A stretch of 10,313 nt of DNA from Gammaproteobacteria bacterium (lineage in GTDB: Bacteria > Pseudomonadota > Gammaproteobacteria > UBA9339). The DNA lies in assembly GCA_018814965.1 (NCBI GenBank), contig JAHIYS010000217.1:1-10313 (forward strand), written 5' to 3'. The notes under the pieces are model-generated. The model was given only the letters and a program-made list of their open reading frames with translations. It was not told the DNA's origin and did no database searches. Shown piece after piece: positions 1 to 5,874 of this stretch. Position 1 is the stretch's first letter. The number at the start of each line of letters is the position of its first letter. A program made the translations under genes and the position numbers.

Positions 1-120
1 ATATTTGGTATGCTTCCTAGGTCGAAACAGAGATCAAATCTTTGTGGTTTTGGTGTAGAAGATAAAGCTGCTAGTTTTTTTTTGCAAGGCATGTTATTAT
101 TCTATTTGCGAGGTAACTAT

Positions 121-321
121 ATGAATCTTATTGAATTAAATCAAAAAGAAATTTCTAATGTTGTAGGTGGTTCCGATTGTTGTTGTGATATGAGATGGGG
201 AGTGGCGGTTGATGGTTGTTTTTTAAGCAAAGAGGAATGTAAAGATATCTGCTTCAATATGTGGAGGAAGGAGGTGGTGGCTCTTGACCAACTTGAACTA
301 CAGGGGATGTGTCCTGCCTGA
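121..321 (+). CDS. Double-glycine leader Cys-rich peptide (bacteriocin/microcin-like precursor)
   Basis: Predicted 66-residue precursor. Residues 1-17 (MNLIELNQKEISNVVGG) fit the double-glycine leader of class II bacteriocins and microcins: short, with a Glu-Leu and an Ile/Val pattern before GG. Such leaders are cut after GG by the peptidase domain of a C39-type ABC exporter. The predicted 49-residue core is unusual: it starts SDCCC and holds seven Cys, a pattern suited to disulfides or modification. I chose ATG 121 because AGG (111-113) precedes it by 7 nt. The frame stays open upstream to ATG 10, but that start would bury the leader and has no evident ribosome site. No exporter, immunity or modifying gene is in the window, so the activity (antimicrobial, signal or other) is unknown. 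The leader call is fairly secure, the function is not. Confidence 0.62.
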   Translation: MNLIELNQKEISNVVGGSDCCCDMRWGVAVDGCFLSKEECKDICFNMWRKEVVALDQLELQGMCPA

Positions 322-389
322 TCAGTCTAACCGATAGAGCCTACAAAAATATGTTTCATAGGATCTAAATTAAGCTAGTTCTAAACAAA

Positions 390-1400
390 CTATTTTTGGC
401 TCATGAAATGATCCATTAGTTTATAACAAAGCTCTTTTGTGCCGATTTTTTTGATTGCTGAAATTTGAAACACTTTGCCTTTCCATTTTAAGCGTTTGAG
501 AATATCTTCAATTCTAGAGTCGAGTTCTTTTTTTGGTAATAAATCTATTTTATTTAATACTAACCAGCGCTCTTTTTTTGCGAGATCTTTACTGAATTTC
601 TTGATCTCTTTGATTATGGCTTTTGCTGCTACTACAGGATCGCTGTCATCCAATGGAGCTACATCTATTAGATGTAGCAATACACTTGTGCGTGCTAAAT
701 GTTTTAGAAACTGAATTCCAAGTCCTGCTCCTTCAGAAGCGCCTTCAATTAGTCCAGGAATATCTGCTATAACAAAGCTACGTTCAGTATCGATGCGTAC
801 CACTCCAAGATTTGGGTGTAAAGTTGTGAATGGGTAATCAGCTACTTTAGGGCGTGCGGCAGAAACTGAACGGATAAAGGTGGATTTTCCAGCATTGGGT
901 AACCCAACTAATCCTACATCTGCTAACAGTTTAAGTTCGAGGCGTAAATTACGTTCTTCACCCGGTTTACCTTTGGTGATTTTGCGTGGTGCACGATTAG
1001 TGCTGGTTTTGAAGTACAAATTCCCAAACCCATGAAACCCGCCTTTTGCTATAAGAATTTTTTGATCAACTTTGTTTAAATCAGCGATCAATTCATCAGT
1101 ATCATCATCATAGATTAGAGTTCCAATTGGTACTTTAATAATAAGATCTTCACCTTCTCTGCCGGTGCATTGGCTTCCCATCCCATTTTGCCCGCGCTGG
1201 GATTCAAAGTGTTTACGAAAGCGAAAGTCCACTAAGGTGTTTAAGTTGCGGTCAGTAACAAAAAAAATACTGCCACCAACGCCACCATCGCCGCCATTGG
1301 GGCCGCCAAAGGGGATGAATTTTTCACGTCTAAAGCTGAGGCAGCCATCACCGCCATCGCCAGCTTTAACTTTAATTTTAGCTTCATCTACAAATTTCAT
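390..1400 (-). CDS. obgE: GTPase Obg/CgtA, ribosome assembly
   Basis: Obg-family GTPase of 336 residues, acting in the cytoplasm on late 50S subunit assembly and linked in bacteria to the stringent response. The N-terminal Obg fold (about 1-158) shows the glycine-rich stretches GDGGDG and GGPNGGDGG. The G domain follows: P-loop GLPNAGKS (166-173), switch I FTT (191-193), DIPG (213-216), NKID (283-286) and SAI (314-316). It ends soon after the G domain and so lacks the acidic C-terminal tail of E. coli ObgE (390 residues). The start is the ATG of MKFVDEAKI, the conserved family start, though no good Shine-Dalgarno is visible before it. The gene usually follows rplU-rpmA; here its upstream side is a repeat-bearing non-coding stretch, so it must have its own promoter. 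Confidence 0.97.
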   Translation of the reverse strand: MKFVDEAKIKVKAGDGGDGCLSFRREKFIPFGGPNGGDGGVGGSIFFVTDRNLNTLVDFRFRKHFESQRGQNGMGSQCTGREGEDLIIKVPIGTLIYDDDTDELIADLNKVDQKILIAKGGFHGFGNLYFKTSTNRAPRKITKGKPGEERNLRLELKLLADVGLVGLPNAGKSTFIRSVSAARPKVADYPFTTLHPNLGVVRIDTERSFVIADIPGLIEGASEGAGLGIQFLKHLARTSVLLHLIDVAPLDDSDPVVAAKAIIKEIKKFSKDLAKKERWLVLNKIDLLPKKELDSRIEDILKRLKWKGKVFQISAIKKIGTKELCYKLMDHFMSQK

Positions 1401-1450
1401 AAAATAGTCTATAGTTTATGGGATAATTTCACTAGCACATCATTCTAAAT

Positions 1451-1488
1451 TCAAAAATCAAAACCAGCAATTAGCGTTTGTTTGCTGG
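1451..1488 (-). terminator. Candidate minus-strand hairpin plus T-rich tail
   Basis: On the minus strand CCAGCAA (1488-1482) can pair with TTGCTGG (1470-1464) across an 11-nt loop, followed by a T-rich tail (TTTTGATTTTTG). The shape fits a weak intrinsic terminator that would insulate obgE from transcripts arriving from the hcp side. The stem is only 7 bp and the tail is interrupted, so the call is tentative. Confidence 0.35.
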
Positions 1489-1500
1489 ATCTAGAGATGG

Positions 1501-1558
1501 TTTTAGAATTTTTCCTTTTTTTTTAAGGAGTAACCGTTACTTTAGAAAAATTCTAAAA
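1501..1558. repeat. Nested inverted repeat with 14-bp perfect arms
   Basis: The arms TTTTAGAATTTTTC (1501-1514) and GAAAAATTCTAAAA (1545-1558) are exact reverse complements. The 30-nt interior holds a second palindrome, AGTAACCGTTACT (1529-1541). The motif TTTTAGAAT recurs at the right end of the neighbouring 1584-1713 element (1700-1708), so the two may be related. It could be a small cruciform-forming or transposon-end remnant; no gene is involved. Confidence 0.6.
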
Positions 1559-1583
1559 AATCGCAGTCTTTAATATAGGGGTT

Positions 1584-1713
1584 GTTGCATTTAGACTAAA
1601 ATAGTTAAAAAGTTGCGGTAGGCGCAGGCTTTAGCCTGCGTTTTTTTGAATTTAATCATAACCTTATAACGCAGGCTAAAGCCTGCGCCTACCTTAAAAT
1701 TTTAGAATGCAAC
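1584..1713. mobile_element. Non-autonomous REPIN/MITE-like element
   Basis: A 130-bp symmetric unit with two layers of inverted repeats. The outer ends are GTTGCATT (1584-1591) and AATGCAAC (1706-1713). These continue inward as CTAAAAT (1596-1602) and ATTTTAG (1699-1705), the left arm carrying four extra bases (TAGA). The inner layer is a perfect 24-bp inverted repeat, 1617-1640 against 1670-1693. No reading frame lies inside and no clear target duplication flanks it. The architecture is that of a non-autonomous element mobilised in trans. No transposase is in the window. Confidence 0.7.
1617..1693. repeat. Pair of inverted GTAG-headed REP-like palindromes
   Basis: Each copy is a GTAG head, a short spacer and the near-palindrome CGCAGGCT-TT-AGCCTGCG (1623-1640; inverted copy CGCAGGCT-AA-AGCCTGCG at 1670-1687, ending CCTAC). 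The copies face each other across 29 nt and are identical over 24 bp. A GTAG head before an imperfect palindrome is the signature of REP sequences linked to RAYT (TnpA-REP, Y1-type) transposases, and two inverted REPs make a REPIN. The left palindrome is followed by seven T residues and could also act as a rightward terminator. Confidence 0.65.
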
Positions 1714-1897
1714 ATCTCATATATTAAACGCTCTTGCTGCGTGTATAACCTCTGAATCCAAGATTATGGCATGAGTGGCAAGTTGCTACAAGATAAAACA
1801 GTTACCGTTTGTCATTAAAGTGCGCGTGGCTTTTGATGGGTATGCTGAAGGTGTTATTAATTAATAAGGGGGAATATAAAATAGGTGGTGTTTTTGG

Positions 1898-2524
1898 TTA
1901 TGATGCAACAGAGATGATTGTTTCATTAGGGGTAATACTTGTTTTGCTTAAAATAATGGCAGCTTTAACGATATGGGTCAGGCTTTTGCAGCAAGGAACC
2001 TCCATTCGCACGATGGAAATGCTTTTAATATTGTTTTTGGTAAAAATAGCAGCTAATTTTATCGTATAAGAAGAAACCCCGTCTAGTTTTGGACAGCCAA
2101 TTAATAAAGTTTTTCCTTTGACAAAATCCACATGAAAATTTAAACAGAAAAATGCTGTGCAGTCAGCTGCAATTAGGATGCCAGAGGTGTTGTTATAACA
2201 ATCTGTTATTTCTGGTGCTAATGTTATTTGGATTGGCCAATTATTCAAAATAGAGTTGGCCATAGACTTATGCTTTTGATTTAAGTAATTACATGCTTGT
2301 GTTTTAGGAATATTTTTACCAAAGGGATCGGCTTTTCTCTCGGTGATTTTTAATGCTCCCATTGGACAGTGACCAATGCAAGCGCCTAAGCCATCGCAAT
2401 TGCTGTCGGAAATCAATTTTGCTTTATTGTTTATTATTTTGATTGCTCCTCCAGCGCAAGCAAAAGAACATTGTCCGCATCCGTTGCATAGATCTTCGTC
2501 AATCTCGATAATTTTTCTTTTCAT
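1898..2524 (-). CDS. 4Fe-4S iron-sulfur protein, probable electron donor to Hcp
   Basis: A 208-residue protein in two parts. The N-terminal ferredoxin region has C13-X2-C16-X2-C19-X3-C23 and then C43-X5-C49-X3-C53-P. The second motif reads CDGLGACIGHCP, so the position expected for its second Cys is Leu46. Cluster two therefore has only three evident motif Cys, counting the customary exchange of C23 and C53. The C-terminal part (about 95-208) carries GCPKLD (143-148) and EVPCC (175-179). From memory, this combination occurs in anaerobe iron-sulfur proteins encoded beside hcp. It lies 56 nt downstream of hcp on the same strand, probably in one transcript. It likely passes electrons to Hcp, the role Hcr plays in E. 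coli. No Shine-Dalgarno is obvious at ATG 2524. The partner role is inference from context. Confidence 0.85.
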   Translation of the reverse strand: MKRKIIEIDEDLCNGCGQCSFACAGGAIKIINNKAKLISDSNCDGLGACIGHCPMGALKITERKADPFGKNIPKTQACNYLNQKHKSMANSILNNWPIQITLAPEITDCYNNTSGILIAADCTAFFCLNFHVDFVKGKTLLIGCPKLDGVSSYTIKLAAIFTKNNIKSISIVRMEVPCCKSLTHIVKAAIILSKTSITPNETIISVAS

Positions 2525-2542
2525 CTGGTTTTTTGTAACAAA

Positions 2543-2569
2543 GCATCCGAAGAGGTTTTCTCCGGATGC
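2543..2569 (-). terminator. Intercistronic hairpin between hcp and the iron-sulfur gene
   Basis: GCATCCG (2543-2549) pairs perfectly with CGGATGC (2563-2569), with a further GAG/CTC pairing inside. On the minus strand the stem is followed by TTTGTTACAAAAAA rather than a clean T-run. It is more likely a partial attenuator or an mRNA-processing/stability hairpin that sets the ratio of Hcp to its partner than a full terminator. Confidence 0.4.
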
Positions 2570-2580
2570 TGAACCTGCGG

Positions 2581-4248
2581 TTAATTTCCTGATAAAAGTG
2601 CATCCAAATCAGCATCAGGGGTTGTTATTGGTTGAATGTTAAACTTTTCTACTAAAACATTTAATACATTTGGAGTAATGAATGCTGGTAGTGTTGGTCC
2701 AAGTCTAATATTTTTTATTCCTAAGGATAGTAGGGTTAATAATATTGCTACTGCTTTTTGTTCATACCATGACAATACCATTGATAATGGTAGTTCATTT
2801 ACGCTACAATTAAAGGCTTTAGCAAGTTCAACTGCAATTTTGATTGCGGAGTAGGCGTCATTGCATTGACCAATATCTAATAATCTAGGGATCCCCTCAA
2901 TATTTCCGAGCTTTTTATCAAAAAATCTGAATTTGCCGCAAGCTAAAGTTAAGACGATGCAGTCATTGGGAACTTTTTCGACAAATTCTGTATAATAATT
3001 TCTGCCTGGTTTGGCTCCATCACATCCAGCCACAAGAAAGAAGTGTCTAATCTTTTGTTGTTTTACCCCAGCAATGATTTTATCAGCAACGCTCAGCACT
3101 GCATCATGGGCAAATCCAGCCATAACAGAATCTTTATCTGTATCTGCTAAAAACCCCGGTAGGCTAAGGGCCTTATTAATAACTAATGAGAAATCTTTGC
3201 CATTGCCGTTGCTATCAATATGATCGACGCCTGGCCATGCTACTAATCCGGTTGTAAAGAGGCGATCTTGATATGAGGCAAGAGGCTTTTGGATGCAATT
3301 GGTTGTCATTAAAATTGCCCCAGGAAAATCATCAAATTCTTGGTGTTGATTCTGCCAAGCAGTGCCATAATGGCTATAGAGATGTTTATATTTTTTGAGC
3401 CCGGGATAGCCATGTGCCGGCAACATTTCTCCGTGAGTGTAGATTGCGATATCTTTATCTGCAGTTTGTTTTAGTAGTAATTCTAAGTCATATAAGTCAT
3501 GGCCTGAAATTAAAATAGCTTTGCCTTTTTTTGCTCCTAGAGGTACTGAGGTGGGAGTAGGGTTGCTGTAGTGTGAGGTATGAGCGGTATCTAATAATTC
3601 CATTGCACAAAGATTGATTTTGCCGCACTCCATTAGCAAATTTATCCATTCATCGATATCTAGATCATAGCGAAGCATATTTGCTAATGCTTTAGTTAAG
3701 AAAGCACAAATGGAAGGGTCTCTTTGTCCCAGGATGATTGCATGATCAGCGTAGGAAGCGATCCCTTTGATGCCATATAACAAAGTATTTTTTAGTGATT
3801 GAATGTCTTGGTTTGTTTCTATCTTATCTAGAATGCCGTAAACTCGTCCTTGTCCAATCATATCATTTAAGGTGCTTGAAAGGATGAAAGTTGCCGCGTT
3901 AGGTAGCTTATCAATTTCAATGTTTTTATCTTCTAGCTTAATTTTTATTCCATCTCGGAGTCTGCAAGTTTTTCTAAGTAAAGATGCTATTTTTTCTTCA
4001 GAAAAGTCTACATTGGTTACAGTAGCAAACAATGCTTCGAATACTAATAATTCTACGTCTTTAGTTTCGATATTATTTTCTTGTGCAATTAATGCAATAT
4101 GTGACAGGCCCTTGAGAGCATGTATTAATAGGTCTTGAAGGGAGGCAACGTTTGAATCCTTGCCGCAAACTCCTTTGACGGTACACCCTGAGCCATTGGC
4201 GGCTTGTTCGCATTGGTTGCAAAACATCTGACATGATTGAGACTGCAT
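2581..4248 (-). CDS. hcp: Hybrid cluster protein (hydroxylamine reductase), class I
   Basis: Hcp of 555 residues, a cytoplasmic metalloenzyme reported to reduce hydroxylamine and NO and to act in S-nitrosylation. N-terminal cluster ligands are C10-X2-C13-X8-C22-X5-C28, the class I ([4Fe-4S]) spacing typical of strict anaerobes, not the CX2CX11CX6C of E. coli. All expected hybrid-cluster ligands are present: H250, E274, C318, C409 (persulfide position, AGCDGA), C437, C462, E496 and K498. The start is ATG 4248 because AGGAG (4256-4260) precedes it by 7 nt; the frame extends 11 codons upstream to 4281, but those residues lie before the conserved start and the predicted transcript begins near 4277. 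The gene is divergent from a Crp/Fnr regulator and followed by an iron-sulfur gene; no hcr is visible. Confidence 0.96.
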   Translation of the reverse strand: MQSQSCQMFCNQCEQAANGSGCTVKGVCGKDSNVASLQDLLIHALKGLSHIALIAQENNIETKDVELLVFEALFATVTNVDFSEEKIASLLRKTCRLRDGIKIKLEDKNIEIDKLPNAATFILSSTLNDMIGQGRVYGILDKIETNQDIQSLKNTLLYGIKGIASYADHAIILGQRDPSICAFLTKALANMLRYDLDIDEWINLLMECGKINLCAMELLDTAHTSHYSNPTPTSVPLGAKKGKAILISGHDLYDLELLLKQTADKDIAIYTHGEMLPAHGYPGLKKYKHLYSHYGTAWQNQHQEFDDFPGAILMTTNCIQKPLASYQDRLFTTGLVAWPGVDHIDSNGNGKDFSLVINKALSLPGFLADTDKDSVMAGFAHDAVLSVADKIIAGVKQQKIRHFFLVAGCDGAKPGRNYYTEFVEKVPNDCIVLTLACGKFRFFDKKLGNIEGIPRLLDIGQCNDAYSAIKIAVELAKAFNCSVNELPLSMVLSWYEQKAVAILLTLLSLGIKNIRLGPTLPAFITPNVLNVLVEKFNIQPITTPDADLDALLSGN

Positions 4249-4255
4249 ATTTAAT

Positions 4256-4260
4256 CTCCT
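4256..4260 (-). promoter_or_regulatory. Ribosome binding site deciding the hcp start
   Basis: AGGAG on the minus strand, 7 nt before ATG 4248. It rules in that start over the upstream in-frame ATG at 4281. Confidence 0.85.
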
Positions 4261-4283
4261 TTTAATAGGTTGAAATCGCAAAC

Positions 4284-4289
4284 ATTATC
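4284..4289 (-). promoter_or_regulatory. Predicted -10 box of the hcp promoter
   Basis: GATAAT on the minus strand, one mismatch from TATAAT. Transcription would start near 4277 and give a leader of about 29 nt containing the AGGAG site. The operator centre at 4318.5 is then at -41.5, the classical class II activator position, where the regulator takes the place of a -35 box. Confidence 0.6.
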
Positions 4290-4310
4290 TTTTACTATTT
4301 ATTTGATGTA

Positions 4311-4326
4311 TGTGACAATCATCACA
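4311..4326. promoter_or_regulatory. Crp/Fnr-type operator TGTGA-N6-TCACA
   Basis: TGTGACAATCATCACA is a perfect two-fold palindrome of the Crp half-site TGTGA. It lies between the divergent hcp and regulator genes, ending 17 bp before the regulator ATG. The regulator's recognition helix keeps the Arg-Glu and Arg positions that read GTGA in Crp. The likely role is activation of hcp from -41.5, with possible autorepression of the regulator gene. Confidence 0.8.
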
Positions 4327-4343
4327 CAATTTAGAAAAATTTT

Positions 4344-5000
4344 ATGAAACTCCAGTTTTTAAAACAGCTACCACTATTTGCTCACCTAAATAAAGAAAGA
4401 CTAGAGGATGTCGCTACTAGTTTTGAGCTAAGGTCTTATTGTAAAAATGAGATAATTTTTCAGGAGGGTCAGCAGGCAGATAAGTTGTTCATTGTTTGCG
4501 ATGGTTCGGTAAAGGTCTTTAAGTCGAATTCTGATGGAAAAGAGCACATTTTACATATCATGTTAAAAAATAGTGTGATTGCTGAGGTGGCTATGTTCGA
4601 AGGAGGCAGGTATCCTGCGAGCTGTGCGGCTTTAAGTGATTCGATGCTATGTAATATTCCAAGAGAAAAATTCATTGCTTTAATAAAAGATGATGCTCAG
4701 GTGGCTTTAAATATCTTGGCATTACAAGCCAAGCGTTTGCGGGAGTTTGCTCTTAAAATTGAGCAGCTATCTTTAAAAACTGCCGAGCAGAAATTTCTTC
4801 ATTTTCTTTTGGAAAACGCAAGTACTGAAAATAATGTAACAATAGCGCGGACTAAAGGTCTTAATATTCAAGAGTTGGCAAACTATCTTGGAACTGCAAG
4901 AGAAAATCTTTCCCGTATAATCAATAAGCTTGTTAATAATGGTGTTATTGAAAAGCATGAGAATGGTTTTTTGATAGCTAACAACTGGCGAAAAATATAA
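4344..5000 (+). CDS. Crp/Fnr-family regulator of hcp (HcpR-like)
   Basis: A 218-residue transcription factor. An N-terminal cyclic-nucleotide-binding-like barrel (about 10-120) is followed by a dimer helix (about 125-145) and a winged helix-turn-helix (about 174-212). The recognition helix holds R186, E187 and R191, the spacing Crp uses to contact GTGA, matching the operator upstream. In the effector pocket the Crp Arg-Ser pair that holds cAMP is replaced by Pro91-Ala92, so cAMP is an unlikely ligand. The N terminus lacks the Fnr cysteine cluster (Cys only at 33, 52, 94 and 103). A sensor of NO or related species, perhaps through heme as proposed for HcpR proteins, is the best guess from its place beside hcp. 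ATG 4344 has a poor Shine-Dalgarno, suggesting low expression. Confidence 0.88.
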   Translation: MKLQFLKQLPLFAHLNKERLEDVATSFELRSYCKNEIIFQEGQQADKLFIVCDGSVKVFKSNSDGKEHILHIMLKNSVIAEVAMFEGGRYPASCAALSDSMLCNIPREKFIALIKDDAQVALNILALQAKRLREFALKIEQLSLKTAEQKFLHFLLENASTENNVTIARTKGLNIQELANYLGTARENLSRIINKLVNNGVIEKHENGFLIANNWRKI

Positions 5001-5086
5001 TTAAGTTACCTGTTTTAAGGCGACTTTAATTTTTATTCGCAACAATAATCTAAGATTGGGGTTTGGGTAATAGATCTATGTTGGTG

Positions 5087-5404
5087 TCATACCTGGCTAT
5101 TATCGTTGGTTTTTGCATCCCAAAAAACTATATGCTCTGGTTTTGAAGTAGCACTTAATTTTTCAATAATCGATTTTACTTTGTCTTTTTCATCGAAAAA
5201 TTCAATAACTAGTGGTAGGTTTAAAGAAAGATCGACAAGCGTTGATGTATGTATTTTACCGTCATCCCCATAGCCACTAATGGCGCGAAATACTGTAACT
5301 CCCCTAACCGTGGCCTCATTTTTTAAATAGTCCAACAGTTTTTCTAGTAGATCTGAGGCTTCGGTAATGTAAATTCTAACAACAGTGATATCAATTTCTT
5401 TCAT
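5087..5404 (-). CDS. DUF190 family protein, CrcB-associated
   Basis: A 105-residue protein of the DUF190 family, small soluble proteins with a PII-like fold often encoded beside crcB. Family features visible are GVTVFRAISGYG (31-42 region), a basic/His segment after it (GKIHTST) and LPLVIEF further on. The start is ATG 5404 because AGGGAG (5411-5416) precedes it by 6 nt; an upstream in-frame ATG would extend the product 15 residues into crcB. The start codon overlaps the crcB stop codon as ATGA, so the two are almost certainly translated together. A regulatory or accessory role in fluoride export is inferred from that pairing; its biochemical function is not established. Confidence 0.9.
   Translation of the reverse strand: MKEIDITVVRIYITEASDLLEKLLDYLKNEATVRGVTVFRAISGYGDDGKIHTSTLVDLSLNLPLVIEFFDEKDKVKSIIEKLSATSKPEHIVFWDAKTNDNSQV
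5401..5404 (-). promoter_or_regulatory. ATGA stop/start overlap coupling crcB to DUF190
   Basis: On the minus strand ATGA holds the DUF190 ATG (5404-5402) and the crcB TGA (5403-5401), the classic arrangement for translational coupling. An AGGGAG site lies inside the end of crcB, 6 nt before the ATG. Confidence 0.9.
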
Positions 5405-5793
5405 AATGATCTCCCTAAAATAATTCCAACCCCAGTAGCAATAACACATAAGATGAGGTTTGATCCCATGTTAAAAAATGCTTTTAACAACGCACCCTGT
5501 TCGAATAAATTAATTGTTTCAATAGAAAAAGATGAGAATGTGGTGTAGCCCCCAAGAAGGCCAATTAGAAGAAAGGCTCTTAATTGAGGAGCTAAACTTC
5601 CATACCGCTCCAGTATAATGATGAATAATAATCCCATTAAAAATGAGCCGCTCACATTGACAATTAATGTGCCATAAGGAAAAGTTTGTCCCAATAAAAA
5701 ATGAGCGCTGTTGGAAACAACATAGCGTAATACTCCACCAATGCCGCAACCCAAAAAGATTAATGAGTAATTGTTTAAAAATAAACTTGTCAT
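5401..5793 (-). CDS. crcB: Fluoride channel CrcB/Fluc
   Basis: Fluc/CrcB fluoride exporter of 130 residues, an inner-membrane protein that works as an antiparallel dimer and lets cytoplasmic fluoride leak out. Four hydrophobic segments are visible (about 9-27, 40-62, 70-90 and 105-127). Family marks are GGVLRY (19-24), GTLIVNVSGS (41-50, with the pore Asn46) and GGYTTFSSFS (81-90), with the Phe-box residues F86 and F89. It is first in a two-gene unit with DUF190. An AGGGA lies about 11 nt before ATG 5793, a long spacing. Its leader can fold into a two-stem structure, discussed separately. Confidence 0.96.
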   Translation of the reverse strand: MTSLFLNNYSLIFLGCGIGGVLRYVVSNSAHFLLGQTFPYGTLIVNVSGSFLMGLLFIIILERYGSLAPQLRAFLLIGLLGGYTTFSSFSIETINLFEQGALLKAFFNMGSNLILCVIATGVGIILGRSL

Positions 5794-5814
5794 TTATTTA
5801 TGTTTCCCTTAGTT

Positions 5815-5864
5815 GCATGCTAACCTATCAGATTAAGACTGAGTGGCAAGTAAGCTATGCTACC
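5815..5864 (-). promoter_or_regulatory. Structured leader of crcB, possible divergent fluoride riboswitch
   Basis: On the minus strand GCATAGCTTAC (5860-5850) pairs with GTTAGCATGC (5824-5815), giving nine pairs with one bulge and one mismatch. Inside it TCAG (5842-5839) pairs with CTGA (5831-5828). TGGT (5865-5862) could pair with the joining segment GCCA (5847-5844), which would make a pseudoknot. This order of elements resembles the fluoride (crcB) riboswitch, and CTGATAG recalls its CUGAUG segment. The conserved AAAC-type joining bases and GGCGAUG start are not matched, so it is not a consensus fluoride riboswitch. Confidence 0.3.
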
Positions 5865-5865
5865 A

Positions 5866-5874
5866 TGTTATAAT
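5866..5874 (+). promoter_or_regulatory. Extended -10 promoter of the permease operon
   Basis: TG-T-TATAAT is a perfect extended -10 element that would start rightward transcription near 5881, about 90 nt before the permease. The same AT-rich block read leftward gives TATTAT (5875-5870), which would start crcB transcription near 5864, at the first base of its folded leader. -35 boxes are weak both ways. Confidence 0.6.

Larger units (their letters stand above)
1401..1897. other. Gene-free stretch between obgE and the iron-sulfur protein gene
   Basis: About 500 bases with no convincing gene on either strand. It holds a candidate minus-strand hairpin (1451-1488), a nested inverted repeat (1501-1558), a REPIN/MITE-like element (1584-1713), and a tail (1714-1897) with only short broken frames and a 14-bp AT palindrome at 1854-1867. 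It must also hold the obgE promoter, which I cannot place convincingly. Confidence 0.6.

Noticed and set aside
10..120. Longer start for the double-glycine peptide at ATG 10
   Set aside because: It would place 37 residues before the leader, destroying the export signal, and has no Shine-Dalgarno; the site at 111-113 serves ATG 121.
1771..1818. Short + frame ending LLQDKTVTVCH then a stop, recalling the TVTVCHS motif of FolD
   Set aside because: Only 15 codons, upstream and downstream frames are closed by stops, and the match is six residues; too short to call a folD remnant.
1809..2069. Hydrophobic 86-codon open frame on the + strand
   Set aside because: It lies mostly antisense to the well-supported iron-sulfur gene (1898-2524), has no ribosome site, and its hydrophobic composition follows from the opposite strand's codons.
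2581..4281. Longer hcp start at 4281 adding 11 residues
   Set aside because: The extension is positively charged and non-conserved, the good ribosome site belongs to ATG 4248, and the predicted transcript begins near 4277.
5840..5851. TGAGTGGCAAGT occurs here and at 1772-1783
   Set aside because: A shared 12-mer is expected by chance a few times in a window this size, and the flanks do not align. It also lacks the spacing of a sigma-54 promoter.
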